A stretch of DNA of 64,000 nt from Neonectria sp. B-13 (Eukaryota > Ascomycota > Sordariomycetes > Hypocreales > Nectriaceae): positions 1,240,001 to 1,304,000 of the forward strand of contig NOKP01000006.1 in assembly GCA_002682825.1 (NCBI GenBank), given 5' to 3'. Position 1 is the first letter of the stretch; each line of letters opens with the position of its first letter. The notes under the pieces were generated by a model. It searched no databases. It was not told the origin of the DNA and saw only the letters and a list, made by a program, of their open reading frames with translations. This document shows, piece by piece, positions 1 through 11,154 of this stretch. The position numbers and the translations under genes were made by a program.

Positions 1-505
1 CCACGCCGCTTCTCCCCTCCCACTTAATCCTGCAACTTTCCGGGCTCCAACGGCAAGGCCCAGTGAGTTTGTCCACCTGCCTGGCAAACCTCATTTTTTG
101 CTCCCGGTTTTTGCGCCTGCTGTTGCTTGTCTTGTGTAAGTTGTTCCTCTTGTCGCTGCTGGATTCGTTGGGGTGGTGCCATTGGTCGCCTGTCCTCGTC
201 TTGTCCTCGTCCTCGTCCTTGTTGAGTGGCTGTCGATGCTCGGGAAATGCTGACTCCCGCTTCTTCCCAGCCCTTTTTCCCTGCGTGCGCATGCTCTTGC
301 TTCCTCGATCCCGCATGTCTTGACATCACGCCCTCCCTAATCACCATCCTTCCTCTCCACCCCGGCATCATCTCCGTCTCCGTTTCCGTGGTTCGACTTC
401 CCCAACTCCTCCACGGATCGCACGCCGCGGAGGAAGAGTACATCAGGGCCTTCTCCCGACTGTGACCTACCTCGCCCACCCTTGCCGACAACTCATCGCA
501 GCACA
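1..505. other. Upstream region, pyrimidine-rich leader
   Basis: This stretch precedes the first gene. It is rich in C and T on the + strand (many CTTC, CTCC and TCGTC runs between about 60 and 400), as is common in fungal promoters and 5' leaders. Open frames here are short and low in complexity on both strands, and I support no gene. The window begins inside this region, so the upstream neighbour is not visible. Confidence 0.5.
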
Positions 506-3500
506 ATGGGAATCGACTCTAGAAAAGCACCCCCTCTTCCCGCCCCAACCGAAACCGAAACCAACAACACCACCCCGACTGAACTGACGGCGGATGCGTT
601 CAAGCCCAGCGACGAGAAATCGTCTTACTCCATCCCCGAGGACGGAACCCCCCTCACCATCGCCACCCGCGGCCGCAAGGCCAGCCGCTCCCAGACCTCT
701 CTGCTCATCGAGTACTTTGAAGGCGGCAAACCATCCTCCGGCTCCGGCGAACGTCGGCCCAGCGTACGGGTCCGCCTGACTCCCTCCAAGAAGAGCAGAG
801 ACAACCATATCCAGGTCACCGAGACCAAGGGCTCCCATCAGACCTCTCTGACTCGCCGGATACCCCTGAGTCTCACCAACGACCTCGAGTATTACGACGA
901 GGACGGAAATAGCATGACCTCGTACGCATCGGCCACTGAAGAATCGAATGTTTCCAGAAATCCCATCGACATCGAGATTGACCACAGCCACCGAAGACGA
1001 CGACCTGCTAGCCCGCTGATCCCCTCAGAGTCCTACCAAGTAAATCCTTCAGACATCTCCGCCATACCAACCGACAGTTTCCTAGACGGCACTGGCGGTG
1101 GCTCAACGGAGCTCAAGCCTCTCGGCCAATCCAAAGGAGAACTGGCTGCTGCTTCTGGCGCCGGTGCACTTGCAGGCGTCGCCATGGACGAGGTCAGGAG
1201 CCACAAAGTTCGGAACCGGGATCGCTCAAAAGTGCCGGAAAAGTCGAAAGACAAGTCGGATCGAAAGCGTCGACCCAAGAGTAGAACGAGCAGCGTCAGT
1301 GAGCGGACGACCGACGAACTTAAAGCCCCCAGGACTCGTCGTTCCAGTCGAAGTCACCAGGAATCTGCTGTGTCAGCTGCTGATACGAGTGTGCTCTCTA
1401 ATATGACACCGAGCCATCGCTCTGCCGACACACATTCCACAGGGCGCTCGGGTGTCTCTAAATCATCCATCAACAACCCTAAGCTGCTCGAGACCGTCGA
1501 AGACGCCATTCGAAGATTAATCTTACCAGAGCTAAGTGCTCTGAAGCGGGAACAGAGCAAGCGCGAGACCCGACGGGGCTCCTTTACCTCCACCGCAACC
1601 TCCCTGTCAAGGGAGGAAGCGACCCCAGACCGCCGGCGGTCCTCAGGTCAGCGGAGTGATCAGAAGGACAAGCGCAATAGAGAGGCTCGCCATGAATATG
1701 GCGATAGCTCACTACACAGCATCAGCCGCGAGTCTATCGATGATGGCTATCACTACGACAACGAGTCGGTTACCCCTAAGCGCAGCGGCGGCGACTTGCT
1801 GAAAACCGTTGCTGCTGGTTCGGCCGCGAGCAAGGGCCAGTCCCTTCTCGACGATAAGTCTCAGTCTGAGGATCGCAAGCGCGGAGAACGACGACGCCGC
1901 AGGGCTGAGTCTTCCCGGAGTCGAAGCCTGGGACCAGACCGGTATGCAGAAGAATTTGATGACGACCACCTGGTCCCTGCACCGCCGATGCCCTTGATGA
2001 GCGAGATCAACGCGTCTGAAATGACGCGAACATCTATTCTATCTGCAAATACCGACAGACCTCACTCTGCTACTGAGGAGCTTACCCCCATTCAGAATGT
2101 CACTCGCGGCTCGCTCTCCGTTACATCAACACCGACCCCCTCAAGAACTCCCACCGACCTCGACAACACACTCCTCACACAACATGCCAATGTCTCACAT
2201 GGGGACCTTACCGCACTACCCCGTGGTCAAAAGGACTATGAGGAGTACGAGACGAATGAGTTTGGAAACAAAGTGCCAATCGACGACGTTCAATATGACG
2301 ACGAAGAGGCCCCAGACATCTCTGACAATGGCGACTATCCCGATCACGGATATGACAATTCTTATTTCGCCACTCAGGATGTTCCTCCTCCTCTGAAGTA
2401 TGTCCCGTATCAAGCGGGTGCTCGTGGATTGAGCCCTATCCCTAGTGTATCCGGCTATACCGATGGTGCCAGCGAACACCAGCCGCGGAACTCCAGAAGC
2501 ATGCACTCTACAAGTGATGTGTATTCTGCCCTGGAGAGGAGGTCTCCGGAACACCCTCGCAACAGTCGATCGACGGGCTCGCTCAACTCTATGCAAGCAA
2601 GAGAACTGGATCACATGTCCCCGAGGAGTTCCGGTGCCGACTATAGAAACACGACTTATACTGATGACAGTGAATTGGACCGCGTCACCTCTGGACAGGC
2701 GGTAAGAGGTATTGGTGCCAATCCCAACATCATCCATCCCGTCATGGGTGTGGAATCGAATGTGGCGTCGCTTATTGATGGCTCAATGCTTGACCAGTCC
2801 GTCTTAACTAGCGGCTCCGGGTATGATTATGGTGGTGCTAGAGACTCGACTCTCTCTTACGATGCGAGATCTTATAGCAGCCGCGGCGTCAGCCCCGTTA
2901 AGCAATTCACGGAGAACACCCGTGAAGTCGAGGCCGAGAGACATGCCACCCCCGGTGCTAGGTCCAACAAGCCATCGCAAGAGTTCACTGAGTATGAGAT
3001 TGACGAGCACGGCCGGAAGGTGCTTCGCACCAAGTCTCCCACGGCCTCAGAAGTGGCTATCACCGCTGGTGCTGTTGCTGCCTTGAAGGCTGCCCAGGGC
3101 AAGAGGCAGGCGCCCATTGAAGAGGAGATCATGGAGGATGGTTTCCAACCTGCTGGCGTCTTCCGCAACAAGTCATTCAAGGAACGCACGTTGGAGGGCC
3201 ACGAGCCTCGCAACACCCCGACCCACAGCATCGACCGACTGGACTATGACGAACCGCCTAAGATGAGCGCCAGTTTCGTGCCAGATCTGCACAACACGAT
3301 GCCAGAGTACGGCTATGTGGATGATGATGTCTTGACTAACCCTTCCGTCGTACACGACCGTCTCGATGGCCAGCATGGCGATGGCCAGATGTCCGGCCGA
3401 GCAACTCCTACTCAACGATCCATTGGAGAATTCCATCAAGACGAGTTGCGCAGCAAGGGTAGTGGAGCCAGCGGCCGCGGTTTTAACCTTGCTGAAGCGG

Positions 3501-5855
3501 GTGCCCTGGGCGCTGCTGCTGGCATGGCTGCTGCTCACACTCACAGCCGCGAGCCTAGCCACGATCACGATGAGTGGCAGCGCTCGTCTGAGGACCACAA
3601 GAGAGACACTCTGGTCACCAACCCTTATGAGGATGCCAGCCCTATCGCCAACCCAGCTTTGAACGAGAACCTCCTCGGATCTCGGGGGATGGACGACTCC
3701 TATGGTGCTGGATATCACTCGGGTAGTCCTGGCTTCCCCCAAAAGTATGACGAGGGCTACATGTCTAACGGCCCTAACCGTACGCCGGATATGGACCCCA
3801 AGACTGGCACCCTCGATCTTCCTGGCGCTACCCTTGTTGCTCCCAATGGCGAGGATCCTTTCTATGTTCCCAAGGATGCTCGTCACCTCAGCGGCATGTC
3901 GCAAGGAATGGCCTCCCCCTTCTACGATGCAGCCACTGGCCAAGGCATTGAGCGTATCGAGAACAAGGACATCGTCGCCCTTATGCAGCATGTGAGTAGC
4001 CATTGATTCTCCGACGACTTCAGTAACTAACAAAGCCCTAGCTTATGGTCCGCGATGCTCAGCGAAGTGCCCGTGATACCGAGATCGTCGCGCTCCTAAT
4101 GAACGCCGCTCTTGAGATGCGCACCTCTTTCCGGGAAATGAAGGACCTCATCCAGGACACCGGAGACGACGTCATTTTCTCCAACGCTGAGAACACCGAG
4201 AAGCTCCAGAAGGCCATCAACGGCCCGCGCCCTTACCCCGGGACTGGCTCTCGGTCGATCCAGAGTGCTTCCCAAGTGGACACCATCAACGACGTTGCCG
4301 CGAAGAAGAAGAACCTTTGGAAGCGCGCGCTGCAGGGTCTCAGTGCGAAGGGAACCAGCGACCTTAGCCGCATCGAGGATATGCTCATGCAGCTCCTCGG
4401 TGAGGTGGATGTTTTGAAGACCCAGACGGCCCGTCCGGTCTCAACAATTGCAGGACGAAGCCCAATCTTCGACAGCTTGCAGCCTGAAGGACACTATGAG
4501 CAGGACCGTGGCTACGAGCCTGAGGGTAACTCGACTGCTAGCCATGCTAGCCAGTCAGGTCACCTGTCCGTCTCGCATTCGAGGTCGAAACTGCGAGATG
4601 AGCGCAAGTTCTCAGACAACCGCATCAGCACAGTCCAGGAGCACGAGGAGGAGTACCAATATGACCACCCAAGCCCTGCCGGCGAGCGAACAGACCCCAA
4701 CCTGTTGACCCCTACTCGGTCCACTGGCAACCTCCAGCGCGGCAGCTCCGTGCCTCTCGACACACCGCCCCAGCCTTCTGGATCAAACCAGCAGCCCATG
4801 AGCGCCGAAAACACGCCGCGAACTGGCAAGAAGCACAAGGCCAGTGGCTCATCAGGCTGGCTCCCTAAGATCTCCAGGTGGTCGGGGACCACTGCCTCGA
4901 GCGTGGGCAAGGCCTTCCGTGGAAGTGGCAAGAAGGAATCCAAGTACGAAGACTACGCACCTTCTCGCTCTGGCTCTAGCCTAGCCTCATACAACGACGA
5001 GGATGAGTACGGACACGAGCAGCACCACCAACGCGGCCACCACAACCCCTATGAAGAGGATAAGCTGCACCAGGGGTTCTCTGAGCAAAACCTGGCAGGA
5101 ACCGCGGCCGAGCCCACACTCGACGCGACCGTTACTCGACGCGACAGCAACTTCACTCCCGATGAAGCACCCAAGTACAAGGTTCACAGGAATTCGTTGA
5201 ATCTTCAGCACCCTCAGCCCAGACCAGGCCAGACGGAGCGATTCCGAAACGCGCTGGAGTACTCGGCGCAGGAGTATGACATCCCCATGACGCCTAGGTC
5301 GGCTGATTGGGCGGGATCTGCCACCAGTGTGAACCGACTCCCCCAAAACACCAACCGATACAGCACCGCGTCGTCCGCTGGGGCGCGCGAGCCAGAGTAC
5401 TGGGGCTCATCGCCGACAGGGCCACCACGACCTCCCAAGGAGGCCATTGACAATTCCGGTACGCAGACACCACCCAAGAGCAGCCGAATCTCAAAGCTAG
5501 CCAAGGGCAGCCCGCTTCAACACCAGAGCGACGAGAGTGGCTATGCCACGATGAGCGGCACACATGCCAGCCAAACCACCGGCAGCCCCAAGCCAGAGAA
5601 CCGAAACCTGAACACTGCTCTTGGTGTTCCTACCCGAAGACCCAGTGGACCCAGGGCGATGACACCAAAGAGCGCTGAAAAGGAGGCTGCAATTGAGGCC
5701 GCAAGAGAGCGAAGACGCAAGAGAGGTATGTTATTCTGATCATCTCCTGACACACACACGACTAACTCTGAGTAGACACATTTGGCAGCATCGCAAGCCA
5801 ACATAGCCAACATAGCCAACAAAGCGAACTGTCGGACGACACGGACACCTTTTAG
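506..5855 (+). CDS. Large disordered conserved fungal protein, function unknown
   Basis: I join three exons, 506-3991, 4042-5725 and 5776-5855, giving 1749 aa. Both introns have good signals: GTGAGT with CTAAC and CCTAG, and GTATGT with CTAAC and AGTAG. The ATG at 506 (MGIDSRK) is the first in frame. Most of the protein is low-complexity and rich in Ser, Arg, Asp and Glu, with SR-like basic patches and two small Ala/Gly-rich hydrophobic patches (near residues 225-235 and 990-1010). The only part that looks folded is about residues 1098-1290. It begins with a segment containing YVPKDARHLSGMSQ, continues across intron 1 (IENKDIVALMQH, then LMVRDAQRSARDTEI) with a helical region, and ends with a Lys-rich helix and the motif DLSRIEDMLMQLL. 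I recall this block as conserved in Pezizomycotina proteins without an assigned function. The C-terminus is polar (SQHSQHSQQSE). A cytoskeletal or septal scaffold role would be a guess. Confidence 0.85.
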
Positions 5856-6902
5856 AGACGGTACGACGGCGTCGAAGGACACTGCCAGGTGGATCGTCAC
5901 CTGTTACAGGACACGTCAACATCCTACTGCCTTTAAAACTGCCCCAACTCATTGAAGGGTTGATCGAGTGTAATATGCGTGTGAACTTTGGAGGGACAAA
6001 AGGGCTTTTATAACATTGAAGACGCACCTATGAACTGCAACAACATCGCAGGGGAAGTTGGAAACGCCAGTCGCGTGGCAACTTGCTCCAGAAAAAAAAA
6101 TAAAGGCTCGAAAGAACGGGGAATGAGGAAAGATGGAGAGAATACCCCAACCAAAAACAAAAAGAAGGAAGATAACATTGCGGAGGAACACTTGCAGATG
6201 AAGGGTTTGCTCCAATTCTTGACGACGACATGACATGGCTACTATCTGGTTTCAGAGCGGTGCGTCACATTTCGGCAGGCATTTGGTTGGATTCATGATA
6301 GGAGAGTGGGAATCACGGCCCATGGGCGAGCGTCGCGGAGTTATCGCTCAGGGAAACCCCCTCAAAGTCAGGTAACCTTAGGATAGTTGTAGTTATGTGA
6401 GATACCATATTGGTTGTAATCGGGGAACGTCATTGAGGGGAATTGAATTGAAAGAGCGTTTGATGACGGCGAACCATGTGTGCTTTGTTTTGAAAGTGAA
6501 ATGCGGTTGGTAGTTAGTGTGAGAGGCGCCGGCTTAGCTCCGACGTCGGTGGCTTGCTATCTCAGCTTACCTACCTACTAGTAGCGTGGCTGCTGCCGAG
6601 TGGACTCATCATCGAATATTCCGTAGCGACCGCTCCAGGATGAAATGTCTGACAAGGTCATGATCTGCCATGAGGTCGTCCAATTCAAATCGAGTAACGA
6701 CGAGTTTCCTTCCTTGTCACCCCGCGCTTTGACAGACCCTACTCGCTCGAAATAACCGAAAACCAGGCCAATCATCGTCATTGTCTTTTGCGCCGCCTAC
6801 GACGACCTTCTCCCGGTTCATGGAGCCGTGCTGAGCTTGAGTGAGCTCTTCGGCATCGGCATTTCATTTGTCGCATAAGGGAATCCATTGAGTCGGTGAA
6901 CC
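5856..6902. other. Intergenic region, no gene seen
   Basis: This is the shared interval between two genes on the + strand. Frames here are short and unlike protein. An A-rich patch at about 6091-6180 may belong to the 3' UTR of the upstream gene. The sequence just before 6903 should hold the promoter of the carrier gene, but I see no clear TATA box. Confidence 0.5.
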
Positions 6903-7956
6903 ATGGCGGCGGACGTGAGAAGAGAGACGAAGCCGGGAGCCAGCCATGACTACAAGGGCTTCGTGGCGGGAGTCTTCAGCGGCATCGCCAAACTCACCGG
7001 TATGGAAGAACCAGTCGCAGGTCGGGATGTACGAGGAAGGGCCTGCTCGCTAACATGGAGTTTGCTGTCTAGTTGGCCATCCCTTCGACACCGTGAAGGT
7101 GCGGCTGCAGACGACAGACGCGACACGCTTCAGCGGTCCTCTGCAGTGTCTCCTCCAGACGGTCCGCAATGAGGGCTTCGCCGGCCTCTACAAGGGCGCT
7201 ACACCGCCGCTTGTCGGGTGGATGTTCATGGACTCGGTGATGCTGGGGTCGCTGAACGTCTACCGGCGCCTGCTCTCGGAGCACGTCTTCGACGTCCAGC
7301 CGGGAGCTCTGCCCTCGACGATTCCCGCGGCCGTTCCCACGGCGGCCCTCTCGTCGCCCGGCGTGAGGACGTCGCTTCCAACCTACGGCCACGGCATCGC
7401 CGGCATCATGGCCGGCTGCACCGTCAGCTTCATCGCGGCGCCGGTCGAGCACGTCAAGGCGCGGCTGCAGATCCAGTACGCGGCCAACAAGGCCGACCGG
7501 CTGTACGCGGGCCCGATCGACTGCCTGCGCAAGATCTACACGCACCACGGCGTGCGCGGTGTCTATCACGGCCTCTCGGCCACGCTGCTCTTCCGCGGCT
7601 TCTTCTTCTGCTGGTGGGGGAGCTACGACCTGCTCTCGCGATACTTCCGCAGCAACACCAACCTCAGCGCCCCGGCCGTCAACTTCTGGGCCGGCGGCCT
7701 GAGCGCGCAGATCTTCTGGCTGACGAGCTACCCGAGCGACGTGGTCAAGCAGCGCATCATGACAGATCCGCTGGGCGGCGGCCTGAACGACGGCGTGAGG
7801 AAGTTCCCGCGGTGGAAGGACGCCGTCGCCGCCGTGTATCGGGAGAATGGCTGGAAGGGATACTGGCGGGGGTTTGTGCCGTGCTTCTTGCGGGCGTTCC
7901 CGGCGAACGCCATGGCCTTGGTGGCATTTGAGGGCGTTATGCGGTCGTTGCCATGA
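6903..7956 (+). CDS. Mitochondrial carrier, acylcarnitine/amino-acid carrier type
   Basis: Two exons, 6903-6999 and 7073-7956, encode 326 aa. The intron has a GTATGG donor, a GCTAAC branch site and a CTAG acceptor. The first carrier signature spans the splice junction (GHPFDTVKVRLQ). The second repeat has APVEHVKARLQ and the third has SYPSDVVKQR. These are the three PxD/ExxK/RxR-type motifs of the SLC25 family, so six membrane helices in the inner mitochondrial membrane are expected. The segment PPLVGWMFMDSVMLGSLNVYRR resembles the carnitine/acylcarnitine and basic amino-acid carrier branch, to which fungal homologues are usually assigned. The exact substrate cannot be read from sequence. Length is normal for the family. 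A Pro/Ala-rich insertion between repeats 1 and 2 (about residues 105-135) is longer than in yeast carriers. Confidence 0.9.
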
Positions 7957-8039
7957 TGGGAACCAGCCAGTTGGCTCTCACAATCATACCCTTTTGTAAA
8001 TTAGAATGGAAAGCATATGCGACGTCACCATAGATCATG

Positions 8040-8086
8040 CACAACAAACAACACACAACACACAACACACAACACATCACAACTCA
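8040..8086 (+). repeat. CA-rich simple repeat (AACACAC units)
   Basis: A run of AACACAC and AACACAAC units lies in the 276-bp interval between the converging carrier and eL22 genes. It probably falls in or near the 3' UTR of one of them. It is ordinary simple sequence. Confidence 0.7.
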
Positions 8087-8232
8087 AAAAAAGACACAAA
8101 AGGTATTGTCTCTCAACGGAGGAAACACCAAGTGGTGCCACACAAATGGCTGGATTTATTGGCCAAGTCCTAAACTTTTCCGGTTCCAATTCACCAACCC
8201 ATTCCTGCGCCTGCCCAATGCAATGCAACCGT

Positions 8233-8911
8233 TTACTCGTCGTCCTCCTCAGCCTCGTCGTTGACGACGTTGAAGAACTTGAGCTCGTAGACACCGCGCG
8301 AGGTGGAGACGACGCGGAGCCAGTCACGGAGCTGCTGCTTCTTGAGGAACTTCTTGGTCCTGCGAGCACACAAAAACGAGTCAGTACAATTGCGCCTCTA
8401 GACGGTCCAAGAGGGGAGCTGGGAGCCACGCACAGGTACTTGAGGTAGCGGCCAGACAGGTCGTTGTGGGCAATGATCTCGATCTTGCCCTCGCCCTGCT
8501 GGGTGATGGTGACGGCATCGCCCAGGTTGTTGGTGCGGCCCTCGACCTTGATGCGGTCCTGGAGGAACTTCTCGAAGGCGGCGACGTCGAAGATCTTGTC
8601 GCTCGCGGGCTGCGAAGCGTTGATGATGAACTGTAACTTTGGCGTTAGCCCTCCTGGTCCAATTCCATACCCAAATATCACGTCGAGTCTTCAAGAGACA
8701 TTGTAGTTCATCGTCGTCTTCGTCTTCGTCGTCGTCGTCGTCGTGGAGAGAGCATTGTATCGTACCTTCTTGGTCTGCTTCTGGGCCTTGCCCGCCTTCT
8801 TCTGCTGGGATGACACTTAGCCTACTGCATTTTCGCGGCACCTCGCTGCGACAAGCGTCGCAGGGGGCCTACAGCAAAGCGGTGTCATGTACGTACAGTC
8901 TGAGGAGCCAT
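8233..8911 (-). CDS. rpl22: 60S ribosomal protein eL22
   Basis: Four exons on the minus strand: 8911-8897, 8804-8766, 8630-8434 and 8359-8233. They give about 125 aa. The core reads [22 protein letters not shown], then [13 protein letters not shown], then [18 protein letters not shown], and ends in an acidic tail EAEEDE. This is the eL22 family, a component of the large ribosomal subunit; length and acidic C-terminus are normal. The first exon is only 15 nt (MAPQT). The acceptor before exon 2 is CAGCAG, so either of two adjacent sites can be used, giving proteins that differ by one Gln. The intron between exons 2 and 3 contains a CGT/CTT microsatellite. Many short introns near the 5' end are typical of fungal ribosomal protein genes. 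Confidence 0.95.
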
Positions 8912-9057
8912 TGTGAATGTGTGTGTGGGTGGTGAAGAACGCAAAGAGATCTAATCCTGCGCCTGAGAGAGAATGGAGAGAAAAGTGTCGGAAGTTGTGG
9001 TGATGCGTGCTGTGAATTTTCGGGCACAATTCTCGTGGGGTAGCAAAAATGGCCGAC

Positions 9058-9067
9058 AATTAGGGTT
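9058..9067 (-). promoter_or_regulatory. AACCCTAA-type box upstream of eL22
   Basis: On the minus strand the sequence reads AACCCTAATT, about 150 bp upstream of the eL22 start codon. AACCCTAA-like (telobox/Homol-E-like) elements are frequent in ribosomal protein promoters of filamentous fungi. Position and strand fit, but a single match is weak evidence. Confidence 0.4.
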
Positions 9068-9869
9068 GCGCCGGAATAACTGACGGAACCCCGCCGGACA
9101 CCGGACGGAGGACGGAGGTTAAAGTCAGGTGTGGGCTCACGTGATATCCACTCTCACCCTTAATCGTCAACATCGTCTCTGTAGTCGTACTCCACGATCA
9201 TCTCATAAGGAGGTTATCATGCACCTAAAAATGCGTTGGTAATTTATGAACTGGAACAAGTTCTATGTTTTACTCCCTTATATACTTGACGTTAATTTAA
9301 AGTTACGAATGCTGTCTTACTTCATGCGTTCTGTCGATTTCCACGCTTCTCGAGGATTCAGGAGCCCAATCAACCAGCTCATCCTCGGCACCTAGTTAGT
9401 TCTAATCTGGCTTAAATCTGGATTTTTTCCATTCCTACAGAAAATGGTCATGATAGTTTCTTACGTCATATAGTTGAAGTGTCCAGAGAAGGCTTACTGC
9501 TGAGTTGTTGTGGGCCTCCTCTTTTTAATAAGGGACGATTTGTATTATCAACATGGGAAAGCAGTGTCACTTGCCACTAGGCAATCTTGTCTAACCGGTT
9601 TGGCTCAAAATATATCCCCGGGTAATAATCCATCATTCTCCATGCTTACCTATATTGCTTGTTGGGTGGATGACTTCTGAACACTGAACCTCACATTCTT
9701 TGTCACCAGATCTGCAGCATGGACTTGGCGGTAGGGGGAGCAACGTAATTTTTTTTACTGCGAAGTGAGTATCGAAGCCAAGGATCTAAGCTTTAAGACG
9801 AAAACAACACCCACAACCCCCTACTCGAAGCTCCTTTTCAGCAACTCTCTCCGACTCCCGCACAACTAA
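9068..9869. other. Intergenic, AT-rich interval
   Basis: This interval separates the eL22 promoter from the 3' end of the repeat-protein gene. From about 9210 to 9780 the base composition is clearly richer in A and T than the surrounding DNA (for example TTATATACTTG and TTAATTTAAAG). There is no open frame of note. It could be an old, RIP-degraded insertion or just AT-rich spacer; I recognise no terminal repeats. Confidence 0.45.
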
Positions 9870-9975
9870 TTAGGTTGTCTTGTTAACTACCTTGACAGAC
9901 TTGATGGACCCCTGGTTGTTCTTCTCCTTGTCCTCCTCTTCTTCTTCTTCCTCTTCTTCTTCTTCCTCTTCCTCT

Positions 9976-10022
<47 letters not shown>

Positions 10023-11066
10023 GTCTTCCTCTTCCTCCTCGTCTTCCTCTTCCTCCTCTTCCTCCTCGGAGTTGACATCCTTGGAGTCGGGCTTCTTGTT
10101 CTCGGTCTGCTTGGGCTTGTTCACCTTGATATCCCTGTTGTTGTCCCCGTTGTCGGTATTGGCTCCCACCTTCGTTCCCCCCTCATACTCGTCATTGTTT
10201 TGGAAGTTGACCTTGATACGGTAGCCCAGAGAGAGCTCACGGTCGTCCTCGGCCGCCTTCTGGGATGAATACTCATACCTAGCTGGCCGCTTGTTCTCCT
10301 GCTTCTTCACCACTGTCTTCCCGAGCTCCGCCTGCTCAGCTGGGGCGGCATCTTTTCCGCTACCCAGTCCCCCGAAGCCCGCCTTCCTCCAGGCGATGTC
10401 TGCGTTCTTTTGAGCCTTATCTGCCTTCTCCTGGGCCTCATCCGCCTTTCTCTGAGCCCGGTATGCCCTACCATTGTCTATCATCTTGCGGAGTGGTGTC
10501 TTGTAAGGTGCAGAGCGAGCCGAGCGCTCCTCCATTCGACCCAGGGTGTCCTCAGAATGCGCAGTACGCTCTTCTTTGCCCAGGGTGTCTTCAGAATGCG
10601 TAGTACGCTCTTCTTTGCCCAGGGTGTCCTCGGAATGCGCAGTACGCTCTTCTTTGCCCAGGGTGTCCTCAGAATGCGCGGTACGCTCCTCCTTGCCCAA
10701 GCTATCCTCGGAATGCGCGGTACGCTCTTCCTTGCCCAGGGTGTCCTCAGAATGCGCAGTACGCTCTTCTTTGCCCAAGCTATCCTCGGAATGCGCAGTA
10801 CGCTTCCCCGAATCGATGTCAACTTTCTTAGGCTCTTCAGACTCAAGGGGGAAGGGTCCTGTGGGTACCTCCAAGTTAAGGGATTCAACAAGGCGGGGCG
10901 ATCTCTTGGAGTTGTGCTTGGAGCCGAATGCATCCTGGAGGACCCCATCCCTCACAGTTCGCTCCTCCAAGCCATCGTGGTCAATGGCTCGAGGCTCGAC
11001 TTGCAAGATGGGGGAGGCGATGGCCCCGACCAGGAGGGTTGACAATAGAGCGAGAGAGCTGCGCAT
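9870..11066 (-). CDS. Secreted protein with 13-aa tandem repeats and poly-Glu tail
   Basis: A single exon of 398 aa. The N-terminus (MRSSLALLSTLLVGAIASP) is a clear signal peptide with likely cleavage near residue 18. Residues 88-177 hold about seven tandem 13-aa units, mostly KEERTAHSEDTLG, with S/T and T/A variation. A degenerate unit follows (RMEERSARSA). The first unit is preceded by a dibasic KR, and another KR sits at residues 54-55, both possible Kex2 sites. A Lys/Ala-rich heptad-like segment (residues 200-235, QRKADEAQEKADKAQKNAD) may form a coiled coil. About residues 325-380 are almost pure Glu/Asp. I do not recognise the family. Extracellular repeat proteins of this layout occur in fungi as wall proteins, effectors or peptide precursors, and the sequence does not decide between these. 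Confidence 0.8.
9919..10075 (-). repeat. GAG/GAA trinucleotide array encoding poly-Glu
   Basis: A nearly uninterrupted TCC/TCT array on the + strand encodes the Glu-rich tail of the secreted protein, with occasional GAC (Asp) codons. Such arrays vary in length through slippage, so the exact number of residues may differ between isolates or be misassembled. Confidence 0.85.
10536..10805 (-). repeat. 39-bp coding minisatellite (about 7 copies)
   Basis: The unit encodes KEERTAHSEDTLG. Copies differ mainly at synonymous sites and at one S/T codon. The array starts after the KR dipeptide and ends with a degenerate copy. Period 39 bp keeps the frame, so copy-number change would only lengthen or shorten the protein. 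Confidence 0.9.
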
Positions 11067-11144
11067 TTTGCAACGTCAAAGGAGGTATGAAGTTAAACGA
11101 TGTGTTGGTGTGCCAGAGGTGAAGAACTCTTGGCCAAAGCCGTG

Positions 11145-11154
11145 TTTATATAGA
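11145..11154 (-). promoter_or_regulatory. TATA box of the repeat-protein gene
   Basis: The minus strand reads TCTATATAAA about 80 bp upstream of the start codon at 11066. Spacing and sequence suit a TATA box, which in fungi often marks regulated rather than housekeeping genes. Confidence 0.6.

Noticed and set aside
3173..4033. 286-aa minus frame opposite the first gene
   Set aside because: It crosses the intron of the + strand gene and shows no recognisable protein features; it is a shadow frame.
10536..10805. CRISPR-like array
   Set aside because: The 39-bp units are directly adjacent, with no spacers, and encode a protein repeat in a eukaryote.
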